Assembly (NCBI GenBank): GCA_947501615.1
Contig: CANMWK010000004.1
Coordinates: forward strand, 248,001-312,000
DNA from: an uncultured Tenacibaculum sp.
GTDB lineage: Bacteria; Bacteroidota; Bacteroidia; Flavobacteriales; Flavobacteriaceae
Reading direction: 5' to 3'
Length of the DNA stretch: 64,000 nt
Under the pieces are notes generated by a model that made no database searches, was not told the DNA's origin, and saw only the letters and a program-made list of their open reading frames with translations. The position numbers and the translations under genes are program-made. Of this stretch, positions 45,788-52,094 are shown in pieces; position 1 is the stretch's first letter, and each line of letters begins with the position of its first letter.

Positions 45788-46204
45788 ATGAAATTCAAAA
45801 AAAAAGAAGAAAAATTAATCTCTAATTTAGATATTACAAATTTAGAACTGGAGTATAAAATTTCCTTACCTTCTGATTATAAAGAAAAAATGATAGAAAT
45901 GAATGGCCTTTCGGCTATGACAGATCTATATTTTAAATCAGAAATATGGGATGATGAAATAGAGTTTTTTTATGTTTTTTCAATTAAATATGGTTCAAGT
46001 ACTTTTGAAAAATATAACACAACAGGAGAATTAAATGATTATCCTGAAGGTCATGTTTCTATAGGGAGATCAAGAACAGGTCACTTTTCTATGTCAGTAA
46101 GCAAAAATAACTATGGTAGCATTTACGTTTATTATTCGGACGGGGAAATACATAAGATAGCAGATTCTTTCACAGAATTTTTAGAAGGATTAAAAGAAGC
46201 TTAA
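45788..46204 (+). CDS. SUKH (SMI1/KNR4) family immunity protein
   Basis: 138 residues with the SMI1/KNR4 layout: L-P-S-D-Y-K-E-K-M-I-E-M-N-G at the start, V-S-I-G-R-S-R-T-G-H-F-S-M-S-V in the core, and I-Y-V-Y-Y-S-D-G-E...I-A-D-S-F-T-E-F-L-E-G-L at the end. SUKH proteins neutralise many nuclease toxins, HNH types included. Its start is six bases after the toxin stop, the standard toxin-immunity order, so it should protect the cell from the 744-residue protein. Confidence 0.88.
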   Translation: MKFKKKEEKLISNLDITNLELEYKISLPSDYKEKMIEMNGLSAMTDLYFKSEIWDDEIEFFYVFSIKYGSSTFEKYNTTGELNDYPEGHVSIGRSRTGHFSMSVSKNNYGSIYVYYSDGEIHKIADSFTEFLEGLKEA

Positions 46205-46227
46205 AATCTTTGTACTTTATTATGAAA

Positions 46228-46285
46228 ACTAGATAACGTGGTTTTACAATCCACGAAACCAGATAGCGCGGATTTGTAATCCGTG
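46228..46285. repeat. Tandem pair of 28-base palindromic units
   Basis: ACTAGATAACGTGG...CCACG followed by ACCAGATAGCGCGGATTTGT...CCGTG; each contains a small hairpin (CGTGG...CCACG; CGGATT-TGT-AATCCG). The second unit recurs at 47577, 48209 and 51054, always just before the conserved terminator hairpin of the cassette array. Confidence 0.8.
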
Positions 46286-46304
46286 AAAAACAATAACATT
46301 TATA

Positions 46305-46339
46305 ATTATAGCTTGGAAATTTCCAGGCTATAATTTTTT
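46305..46339 (+). terminator. Cassette-boundary terminator 1
   Basis: ATTATAGCTTGGAAA pairs with TTTCCAGGCTATAAT over all 15 positions (one T-G), followed by six T. It closes the WHH toxin-immunity pair and opens the next toxin fragment. Confidence 0.88.
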
Positions 46340-46466
46340 AAAGGAAAGCACGGATTTAAGGTACAAATCCGCGCCAGCTGGTGATCCAATTTCTATCTTA
46401 GGGAAATTATTTTTTAATATAGTAAGAACAAACGCTTGGAATAAATTAAAGAAACTAGGTGTTTCT

Positions 46467-47132
46467 ATGCTGAAAAATGAAGAAGGTTTCTTTGTGTTTT
46501 CTAGAAATGGAGAAAGTATAACTGAGGCGCTTTCAAAAGATGAAGCACTAGAGTTTTTAGAAGAACTATTCTCTGACTTTAAAAAATATTCTATAAGAAA
46601 TATAGAAGATTATTTAGATGAATTAATTGAAGTTGTAAGAAAATCTAGAATAAGTGGTTTTAAATTAAAACCGATGCTTAGAAAATATTTAGGTGAAAAT
46701 AAAGGTATTCATCCTTACACTGGACGACCTGCTGAGTTTAATTCTGTAAGATATTTAAATTCAAAGCAAAGAAATCTATTGGAGATACAGATTAAAGATG
46801 GCAAAATTATTGATTCTAATGGTAAGTTATTTGATTCTCTTGATCTATCAAATAAATTTAATAATGGAAAAGCAATCTTTGTCATGGATGATTCAGGTAA
46901 AATATTTGCTTCCACAGATTCTTGGGTTGGTGAGTTTCATCATTCAAGTTTTTTAGGAGGAAATCCTGTAGCAATGGCTGGTGAAATAGAAGTCTTCAAT
47001 GGTATTCTTATTGGAGTTAATAATTCTACAAGGCACTATAGAACTAAGGAAAGGCATATGAAACAATTTTTAAACTATATAAAAAATCAAGGTGTAGATA
47101 TAAATGTTTTAGATGTTGAAATAATAAGATAA
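46467..47132 (+). CDS. Displaced toxin C-terminus with IQM-like domain
   Basis: Open frame 221 residues from the ATG at 46467, but the same frame stays open upstream to at least 46368 (S-A-P-A-G-D-P-I-S-I-L-G), with no N-terminal trafficking region. It is thus an orphan toxin module. From about residue 88 it has H-P-Y-T-G-R-P and, at H158, H-H-S-S-F-L-G-G-N-P-V-A-M-A-G-E, then G-I-L-I-G-V-N-N and R-H-Y-R. This strongly recalls the HSSFLAGG...GHYRP domain of plant and fungal IQM-type proteins and of some bacterial toxins. The activity of that domain is not known to me. An immunity-like gene follows 12 bases on. Confidence 0.65.
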   Translation: MLKNEEGFFVFSRNGESITEALSKDEALEFLEELFSDFKKYSIRNIEDYLDELIEVVRKSRISGFKLKPMLRKYLGENKGIHPYTGRPAEFNSVRYLNSKQRNLLEIQIKDGKIIDSNGKLFDSLDLSNKFNNGKAIFVMDDSGKIFASTDSWVGEFHHSSFLGGNPVAMAGEIEVFNGILIGVNNSTRHYRTKERHMKQFLNYIKNQGVDINVLDVEIIR

Positions 47133-47144
47133 ACAAATTAAAAT

Positions 47145-47480
47145 ATGGAAAATAAAAATTTATTAATTATTCCTATGTGGACTCTTTATAATATGAAGGA
47201 TTTAGAGGATATCAACTTTGATATTAATTTGTCTGATTACATTAAAAGAGGATATAATTTAACAAAAAGAAAAGAACTTTATGAAGTATTAGAATGGGCT
47301 GAGGACAATCCTAATTATAGTTTTATAAATTTAATGGATAATGCTCCAAGCGTTAGAAAAATAAAATTTACAAATAAAGAGATTTATTTACATCTAATGA
47401 ATTTCAAATCTTTTATGGAAAACACAGAATTTTCTTTATTAATTGATAATAGACCAACTAATCTTCCATGGGAAAGATAA
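47145..47480 (+). CDS. Putative immunity protein for the IQM-like toxin fragment
   Basis: 111 residues, acidic and soluble, no known family. It begins M-E-N-K-N-L-L-I-I-P-M-W-T-L-Y and ends in F-S-L-L-I-D-N-R-P-T-N-L-P-W-E-R. It starts 12 bases after the toxin fragment and is followed by array repeats, which is the only reason to call it an immunity protein. Confidence 0.6.
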   Translation: MENKNLLIIPMWTLYNMKDLEDINFDINLSDYIKRGYNLTKRKELYEVLEWAEDNPNYSFINLMDNAPSVRKIKFTNKEIYLHLMNFKSFMENTEFSLLIDNRPTNLPWER

Positions 47481-47533
47481 AGACGGATAGAATAGATTTG
47501 TAACTTAAATCCTTAGGTCTGATACAAAAATTA

Positions 47534-47608
47534 AACCAGATCTAGGATTTGCAGTTCACGAAAAACAATAACATTTACAACCAGATAGCGCGGATTTGTA
47601 ATTTGTGA
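47534..47608. repeat. Palindromic repeat units, copies 3-4
   Basis: ACCAGATCTAGGATTTGC...CACGAAAAACAATAACATT followed by ACCAGATAGCGCGGATTTGT...GTGAAAAATAATAATATT. Degenerate and good copies of the 28-base unit that precedes each cassette terminator. Confidence 0.7.
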
Positions 47609-47626
47609 AAAATAATAATATTTATA

Positions 47627-47661
47627 ATTATAGCATGGAAATTTCCAGGCTATATTTTTTA
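47627..47661 (+). terminator. Cassette-boundary terminator 2
   Basis: ATTATAGCATGGAAA with TTTCCAGGCTATATT, then T run. One base of the right arm is lost compared with the others. What follows (GGAAAGCATGGAAAGTATTTTC...) is only a decayed cassette start with no toxin. Confidence 0.8.
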
Positions 47662-47734
47662 AAGGAAAGCATGGAAAGTATTTTCATAATCAGCTGATTA
47701 ATTGATATTAAAAGAATAAAATAAAACTATTATC

Positions 47735-48183
47735 ATGAAAAAACTAAGTATTAGAAAAAGTGAAATTAATATATCAGTAAGTGAATTAAAATTGTTTATA
47801 GATTCATACAATTTAGTGCTTCCTGATTCCTATATTGAATTTATTTTAGAAAATAATGGAGGTTACTCTTCTGAAACTCTATTTGGATCATCTACTGAGG
47901 ATGGATTTATTATTGATTCGTTTTATTCAATACGTCCAGATTTAGGCGATTTTGCAAGTAATTTAGGTAGATTAGTCAATGTAAAAAAAATTTTAGAAAA
48001 TAATTTGAAAGATAAAGATTTACCTGTAGAGCTTTATCCATTTGGAGATGGTGGAGCGGGAACGTTTTTTTGTATTTCTATGGATAAAAATTCTTTAGGT
48101 AAAATTTATAAATATTATTGGGATGGAAGTGGTTAGAGTATGTTTGTGACTCGTTTGAGGAATTTATAAATGGTCTTAAATAA
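47735..48183 (+). pseudogene. SUKH-type immunity gene with C-terminal frameshift
   Basis: The reading frame codes for a SUKH-like protein (L-P-D-S-Y-I-E-F-I-L-E-N-N-G-G-Y, F-G-D-G-G-A-G-T-F-F-C-I-S-M-D) and stops at TAG 48136 right after Y-Y-W-D-G-S-G. A one-base shift near 48125-48134 restores L-E-Y-V-C-D-S-F-E-E-F-I-N-G-L-K, the expected SUKH end, to a TAA at 48181-48183. So one base was lost recently, or an indel was introduced. No cognate toxin is left in this cassette. A shortened protein could still be made. Confidence 0.75.
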
Positions 48184-48208
48184 CATTAATATTTTAGAGT
48201 CCATAAAA

Positions 48209-48236
48209 ACCAGATAGCGCGGATTTGTAATCCGTG
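48209..48236. repeat. Palindromic repeat unit, copy 5
   Basis: ACCAGATAGCGCGGATTTGT followed by AATCCGTG; identical to the unit at 46258 and placed 20 bases before the cassette terminator. Confidence 0.8.
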
Positions 48237-48255
48237 AAAAACAATAACATTTATA

Positions 48256-48290
48256 ATTATAGCCTGAAAATTTTCAGGCTATAATTTTTT
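48256..48290 (+). terminator. Cassette-boundary terminator 3
   Basis: ATTATAGCCTGAAAA / TTTTCAGGCTATAAT, a perfect 30-base palindrome then T run. Compared with the other copies two positions in each arm changed together and still pair, showing that the stem is kept by selection. Confidence 0.88.
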
Positions 48291-48396
48291 AGAGGAAAGC
48301 ACGGAAAGCATTTCCGCGCCAGCTGGGCTCGTATATAAAGGGAGAAAAGTAGCTGAAGGTACGATTAAAGAGGTAAAGCAATTTGTAACCAAACGC

Positions 48397-48963
48397 TTGT
48401 TTACCTATGGAAAAAAAGATGATACTGTTTTAAAGGAGTTAGATGAGATTATAAATGCTGATTTACTAGCAAAACCAAGAAAAATAAGCGAGTTCGGAGG
48501 AGGTAAAATACTAAAGAAAACCCAAATAAGAAAGTTAAGAGGAGAGTTAAAAAACAGAGGTGTTTTTCTAATTTTACAAGAAGATTTAAATATTAAAAGA
48601 ATAGTAAATCAATTTAAACCGATACGATTAAATGGTTTAATTTTTGACAATCCAAGAGATTTGTTTTTCTTTATGAAGAAAAAAGGTTATGCAGGAGCAT
48701 TTGACTCTAGAACAAAACAAATGATTCTTGCAGAAAAATCAACAGAATTAGTAGCTTTTCATGAAAAAGCACATTTACAACATTTTGAAGAATTAGGAGA
48801 AACATATCATACATTACCAACATGGGATAAAGAGACATACGTTTGGGAACAAATTTTCTCAAGAAAAAGAAATTGGACAAAAGAAGAATTGGAACGTAGC
48901 TTAAACTATGTTAATAGAGAGAGAAGAAAAGCAGGTATACCGGTTTTAAATATTAGATTATGA
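48397..48963 (+). CDS. Displaced toxin C-terminus, zincin-like metallopeptidase (Tox-MPTase4 type)
   Basis: 188 residues from a TTG; the frame is open upstream to about 48319 (S-A-P-A-G-L-V-Y-K-G-R-K) without any N-terminal delivery region. The zinc motif is F-H-E-K-A-H (HExxH with the first His at residue 122), followed by L-Q-H-F-E-E-L-G, T-W-D-K-E-T-Y-V-W-E-Q-I-F and W-T-K-E-E-L-E-R-S-L-N-Y-V. That order matches the MPTase4 class of metallopeptidase toxins described for polymorphic toxins. The immunity gene overlaps its stop by four bases. Lacking a normal start, it is probably expressed only after recombination into a full-length gene. Confidence 0.72.
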   Translation: MFTYGKKDDTVLKELDEIINADLLAKPRKISEFGGGKILKKTQIRKLRGELKNRGVFLILQEDLNIKRIVNQFKPIRLNGLIFDNPRDLFFFMKKKGYAGAFDSRTKQMILAEKSTELVAFHEKAHLQHFEELGETYHTLPTWDKETYVWEQIFSRKRNWTKEELERSLNYVNRERRKAGIPVLNIRL

Positions 48964-49265
48964 AACATACAGAAGAACAAATCATAAAAAAAGCAAAACA
49001 AATTATAAAAGATTTAGATGGAGAATATTATTTTGAAGATTGTACAGATGGTACATTCTTCAAAGAAGATGAAGAAATTCTTCATGGGAGTTTAAAAGGA
49101 AAAAAAATACCCTGTTGGACAGTTTTTGTAAAAACTATTTTTGATAACTCTGATCATTTATTTATTTCAGATGAAACAGGTGAACCTGTTTATTATCATA
49201 ATTTTAATATGATGGTTTATGAAGTAGAAAAAGATAAAGAAGGTAAATATTACAAGATAGAATAA
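48960..49265 (+). CDS. Immunity protein for the MPTase4-like toxin
   Basis: 101 residues. ATGA overlap with the toxin stop means coupled translation. Sequence I-P-C-W-T-V-F-V-K-T-I-F-D-N-S-D-H-L-F-I-S-D-E-T-G-E-P is compact and beta-rich; I do not place it in a named family, but gene order makes it the cognate antidote. Confidence 0.7.
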   Translation: MKHTEEQIIKKAKQIIKDLDGEYYFEDCTDGTFFKEDEEILHGSLKGKKIPCWTVFVKTIFDNSDHLFISDETGEPVYYHNFNMMVYEVEKDKEGKYYKIE

Positions 49266-49289
49266 TCAGTAACAAAGAACACTTTACAA

Positions 49290-49324
49290 ATTATAGCTTG
49301 GAAATTTCCAGGCTATAATTTTTT
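49290..49324 (+). terminator. Cassette-boundary terminator 4
   Basis: ATTATAGCTTGGAAA / TTTCCAGGCTATAAT plus T run, identical in stem to terminator 1. After it a decayed toxin start (about 49350-49412; G-N-L-K-K-H-V-K) resembles that of the MPTase4 cassette and ends in stop codons where the REP palindrome begins. Confidence 0.85.
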
Positions 49325-49424
49325 AAGTAAAGCGGGAAAAGTATTTTCTGCGTGAGCGGGAATTTAAAGAAGCATGTAAAAGTTGTAACCCAATGCTTAG
49401 GAGTTTAATATAGTGGAAGATTTA

Positions 49425-49454
49425 CCCCCGCTAGCGCTCGACCCCTGTCGAGTG
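49425..49454. repeat. REP-A palindrome, copy 1 (left of RAYT 1)
   Basis: CCCCCGCTAGCGCTCGACCCCTGTCGAGTG: a short palindrome CTCGAC-CCCT-GTCGAG with a conserved GCTAGCG head. Inverted copy at 50118-50146 and a further copy at 51005-51033. Confidence 0.8.
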
Positions 49455-49500
49455 AAAAATAAGTTAAGAATATTAAAACCAGAATTTCAAAAAACATATT

Positions 49501-49534
49501 ACCACAACATTTTTAATAAGTGTTGTGGTTTTTA
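49501..49534 (+). terminator. Hairpin/terminator just before RAYT 1
   Basis: ACCACAACA / TGTTGTGGT, perfect 9-base stem, then five T. A hairpin of similar place and form precedes the second RAYT (57954), so it may belong to the mobile unit and keep transposase expression low. Confidence 0.75.
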
Positions 49535-49549
49535 TATTTTAACCCTGCT

Positions 49550-50107
49550 ATTAGTAGAAAATATAAATTCCATAATACATCAGGAGTGTACTTTGTGAGT
49601 TTTGCAACCGTATACTGGATTGATGTCTTTACAAGACAGTCTTATTTTAATGTTTTAGTAGATAGTGTCAACTATTGTAGAAAAGAAAAAGCAATGCAGT
49701 TGTACTGCTATTGTTTTATGCCTAATCACATTCATTTTATTTTTCGTTCAGGTAAAGAACAACCCATGGAGTTGTTAAGAGATTTTAAAAGGTATACGTC
49801 AAGAAAAATGATTGAAACAATCCAAAGTAACTCACAAGAAAGTAGAAAAGAATGGTTATTATGGATGTTTAAGAGAGCAGGTAGTAAACAGAGAAATGTT
49901 AAAACATATCAATTTTGGCAACATCATAATAGACCTATAGAATTATGGAGTACCAAAGTTCTTCAACAAAAAATAGCCTATATTCATAATAATCCAGTAA
50001 AAAGTGGTTTTGTAGTGCATCCAGAAGATTGGAAATACTCAAGTGCAAGAAACTTTCAAGGAGATCAAACAGAATTAGAGATAGATAATATTGGTTTTAT
50101 AAATTAA
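49550..50107 (+). CDS. REP-associated tyrosine transposase (RAYT) 1
   Basis: Y1/HUH single-strand transposase of about 185 residues. HUH motif M-P-N-H-I-H-F-I-F; catalytic Tyr region K-I-A-Y-I-H-N-N-P-V-K-S-G; W-K-Y-S-S-A-R-N-F near the end. Homologous to the protein at 58003 throughout; alignment puts its start at S-R-K-Y-K-F-H-N, preceded by ATT (49550), where the other has ATG. The alternative GTG at 49520 lies within the hairpin arm. Either ATT is used as a rare start or the ATG was lost and the gene is silenced. It is bracketed by inverted REP-A palindromes. Confidence 0.8.
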   Translation: MSRKYKFHNTSGVYFVSFATVYWIDVFTRQSYFNVLVDSVNYCRKEKAMQLYCYCFMPNHIHFIFRSGKEQPMELLRDFKRYTSRKMIETIQSNSQESRKEWLLWMFKRAGSKQRNVKTYQFWQHHNRPIELWSTKVLQQKIAYIHNNPVKSGFVVHPEDWKYSSARNFQGDQTELEIDNIGFIN

Positions 50108-50117
50108 GATTAAAGAT

Positions 50118-50146
50118 CACTCGACAGAGTCGAGCGCTAGCAGGGG
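50118..50146. repeat. REP-A palindrome, copy 2, inverted (right of RAYT 1)
   Basis: CACTCGACAGAGTCGAGCGCTAGCAGGGG, reverse complement of REP-A copy 1 with small changes. Together the two form the ends of a RAYT unit. Confidence 0.8.
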
Positions 50147-50166
50147 TACCCAAAATTAAATTAAAT

Positions 50167-50520
50167 ATGAAATATATTTTTACAAAAAATCCGTACAATC
50201 AAAAAGATATAAACAACCTTTATGGAGTAGAATACGATTCGTTAGAAGATAATGAGAAGTCATTATTAGAAATTGCTTGGGATGGTTGGACTGTATTAGA
50301 GGTTGAGAATATAATACAAAAAACTAAAGAATTAAAAGGTGAAGATTTTTTTGATTACATCGTTGAAGGAAGTGAACTGCGAATTTCAATAGACAATGAA
50401 TATGTTTTATTCTTTGACTGGAGAACAGATAATACTGATGAAGATTTTAGATGGTCAACCGAAAAATTTTCAACTTTTTTGAACTCTTTTAAAGAGTTTT
50501 TAAAAGAAAATAATAGGTGA
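50167..50520 (+). CDS. Orphan immunity-like protein, 117 residues
   Basis: Acidic soluble protein (I-A-W-D-G-W-T-V-L-E-V-E-N, F-F-D-W-R-T-D-N-T-D-E-D-F-R-W-S) with no family known to me. No toxin precedes it: the cassette start was replaced by the RAYT unit. Position in the array and size suggest a retained immunity gene. The next gene follows with one base between. Confidence 0.6.
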   Translation: MKYIFTKNPYNQKDINNLYGVEYDSLEDNEKSLLEIAWDGWTVLEVENIIQKTKELKGEDFFDYIVEGSELRISIDNEYVLFFDWRTDNTDEDFRWSTEKFSTFLNSFKEFLKENNR

Positions 50521-50521
50521 T

Positions 50522-50989
50522 TTGGAAATAAAATATTTAAAAAAATTACAAAGCATTAAAAAAGTTAGAGGTAAAGAAAATAAAGGTTATACTATCGGTG
50601 AAATAGTGACTTTAGAAACAAAATATAATAATAGTGAACCTTTTCCTCTATCGTACAGAGAATATCTTTTTATTGGAGGGAGATATTCAGGTGTAAATTT
50701 AGATGAAGCTTTTGGTTTAGATTGGTTACAAACAAAATCAAAAGAAGTATTAAAAGAAAATAATCAAAAAATAGAACGTCCTTTCTTTGTTATTGATCAA
50801 TTAGATACATGTGAACAGTTTGGTTTTTTTTATTTAGATGAAGAAGATGAAGACCCTATTATTTATAATTGTATGCCTCCTTATGTTGAAGATGGATATC
50901 CTCTTATACAGCCATATAGACAAGGTAGATTATCAGAAGTAATCAACTCTTTAATTGATAGTGCTGAATCTAGATTTAAATATAGATAA
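50522..50989 (+). CDS. SMI1/KNR4-like orphan immunity protein
   Basis: 155 residues from TTG at 50522, one base after the preceding stop. Features of the SUKH fold: P-L-S-Y-R-E-Y-L-F-I-G-G-R-Y-S-G near residue 40, F-F-V-I-D, F-G-F-F-Y-L-D-E-E-D-E-D-P-I-I-Y, and helical C-terminus (V-I-N-S-L-I-D-S-A). Translated together with the gene before it. Cognate toxin absent from this locus, so it would protect against toxins from siblings that still hold it. Confidence 0.65.
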   Translation: MEIKYLKKLQSIKKVRGKENKGYTIGEIVTLETKYNNSEPFPLSYREYLFIGGRYSGVNLDEAFGLDWLQTKSKEVLKENNQKIERPFFVIDQLDTCEQFGFFYLDEEDEDPIIYNCMPPYVEDGYPLIQPYRQGRLSEVINSLIDSAESRFKYR

Positions 50990-51004
50990 ATTGGAATCAA
51001 ATAA

Positions 51005-51033
51005 CCCCGCTAACGCTCGACTCCTGTCGAGTG
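51005..51033. repeat. REP-A palindrome, copy 3 (solitary)
   Basis: CCCCGCTAACGCTCGACTCCTGTCGAGTG, same orientation as copy 1, not next to a transposase. A dispersed REP produced in trans by the RAYT is the simplest reading. Confidence 0.78.
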
Positions 51034-51053
51034 CTAAGTAAGTATTATTAAAA

Positions 51054-51135
51054 ACCAGATAATGCGGATTTACAATCCACGAAAAACAATAACATTTATA
51101 ATTATAGCTTGGAAATTTCCAGGCTATAATTTTTT
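51054..51135 (+). terminator. Palindromic unit and cassette-boundary terminator 5
   Basis: ACCAGATAATGCGGATTTAC...CACG unit (51054-51080) then ATTATAGCTTGGAAA / TTTCCAGGCTATAAT and T run (51101-51135). It is the last member of the array; what follows (AAAGTAGGAAAAGTATTTCC...) is an empty cassette start. Confidence 0.85.
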
Positions 51136-51252
51136 AAGTAAAGTAGGAAAAGTATTTCCGCACCAGTGAGATTAAACTACCTTGCAATTAAGAAACAGGT
51201 GTTTTTTGTGTAAAAATTCACAATAAATTAATAGTATTTTAACTGTATAATG

Positions 51253-51283
51253 TTGTTTTTTCTGCAATATGTTTGTATATTTG
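51253..51283 (+). promoter_or_regulatory. Island-type promoter for the inactive amidase unit
   Basis: TTG (51253-51255), 20-base spacer, TATATTTG (51276-51283). Leader of about 135 bases to the ATG at 51424. Confidence 0.6.
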
Positions 51284-51423
51284 TAGTGCTTATTTAATAG
51301 TTCAACTATTGTTACAGGGAAAAGAAAAATTGATTAAACTACAATCTAGTTAAGAAAAAACGGAAAAGAAACACGAATCAATCATAAACTTATTGTCTCT
51401 GCTAACGCTAAAAAAACATTTGT

Positions 51424-51855
51424 ATGAATAGTTTATTATCTGTGGCGTTATCGCAATTTGGTATTAAGCAACTCAAAGGAAAAAGAGCACATCCGCAAAT
51501 CGTAAATTATTTTACCGAATTAGGTTTTCCTAAAACCACATATAAAATCGGTAAAGTATGGGCAAGTGCCTTTGTGAATTGGGTAGCTAAAGAAGCGGGG
51601 TATGAATATTCTTCAGATATATCAGCGAGAAGCTGGTTGTCTGTCGGAGAGTCTATTCATGAACCTCTTCAAGGAGATATCGCAGTACTTTGGGATGAAA
51701 CACCAACGAGTACTACAGGCCATGTTGGTTTTTTTGTAAACCAAACCAATAGGTATGTGTACTTATTAAGTGGTCATCAAGTAGATGGTGTACATATTAA
51801 AGCATATCCGAAAACCAAATTGTTAGACTACAGAAGATTAAGAAAAAATCAGTAA
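51424..51855 (+). CDS. TIGR02594-type peptidoglycan hydrolase homologue lacking its catalytic Cys
   Basis: 143 residues, alignable without gaps over residues 1-120 to the protein at 61893. In the active family the Cys lies in S-W-C-S-A-F-V-N-W (Cys47 in the partner); here the motif reads V-W-A-S-A-F-V-N-W (GCA codon, Ala47). The partner's N-D-E-T-S before it is replaced by K-I-G-K-V, and the G-G-N-Q motif by S-G-H-Q (residues 116-119). His100 remains in G-H-V-G. The fold is kept but the thiol nucleophile is gone, so it should bind cell wall or a partner rather than cut. Own promoter upstream. Confidence 0.85.
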   Translation: MNSLLSVALSQFGIKQLKGKRAHPQIVNYFTELGFPKTTYKIGKVWASAFVNWVAKEAGYEYSSDISARSWLSVGESIHEPLQGDIAVLWDETPTSTTGHVGFFVNQTNRYVYLLSGHQVDGVHIKAYPKTKLLDYRRLRKNQ

Positions 51856-52094
51856 AAATTTGACTATGAAACAATCACTTATGTGTATTGTAGGGTAAAA
51901 TATTTCTGTAAAGAAATGTTTACATAACATGTATAATTTATGATCTCTTTTTAAGAAAGAGTATCATGAGTTGACTGTTTATTTTGTGCCAAAAAATAAG
52001 AAATATCAAAATTAAGATTGTATAAATTTCATTATTTATTTCTTGATATTTAGGTGTTTACTAATTTTTTGATAATAATTACAATAAGAAAAAA

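Noticed and set aside
49413..49598. Open frame overlapping the REP palindrome and RAYT 1 start
   Set aside because: It is in another frame, runs through the palindrome and hairpin, and has no protein-like composition.
46228..51165. CRISPR array
   Set aside because: The repeats are spaced by whole genes of unequal length, are terminator-shaped, and there are no cas genes.
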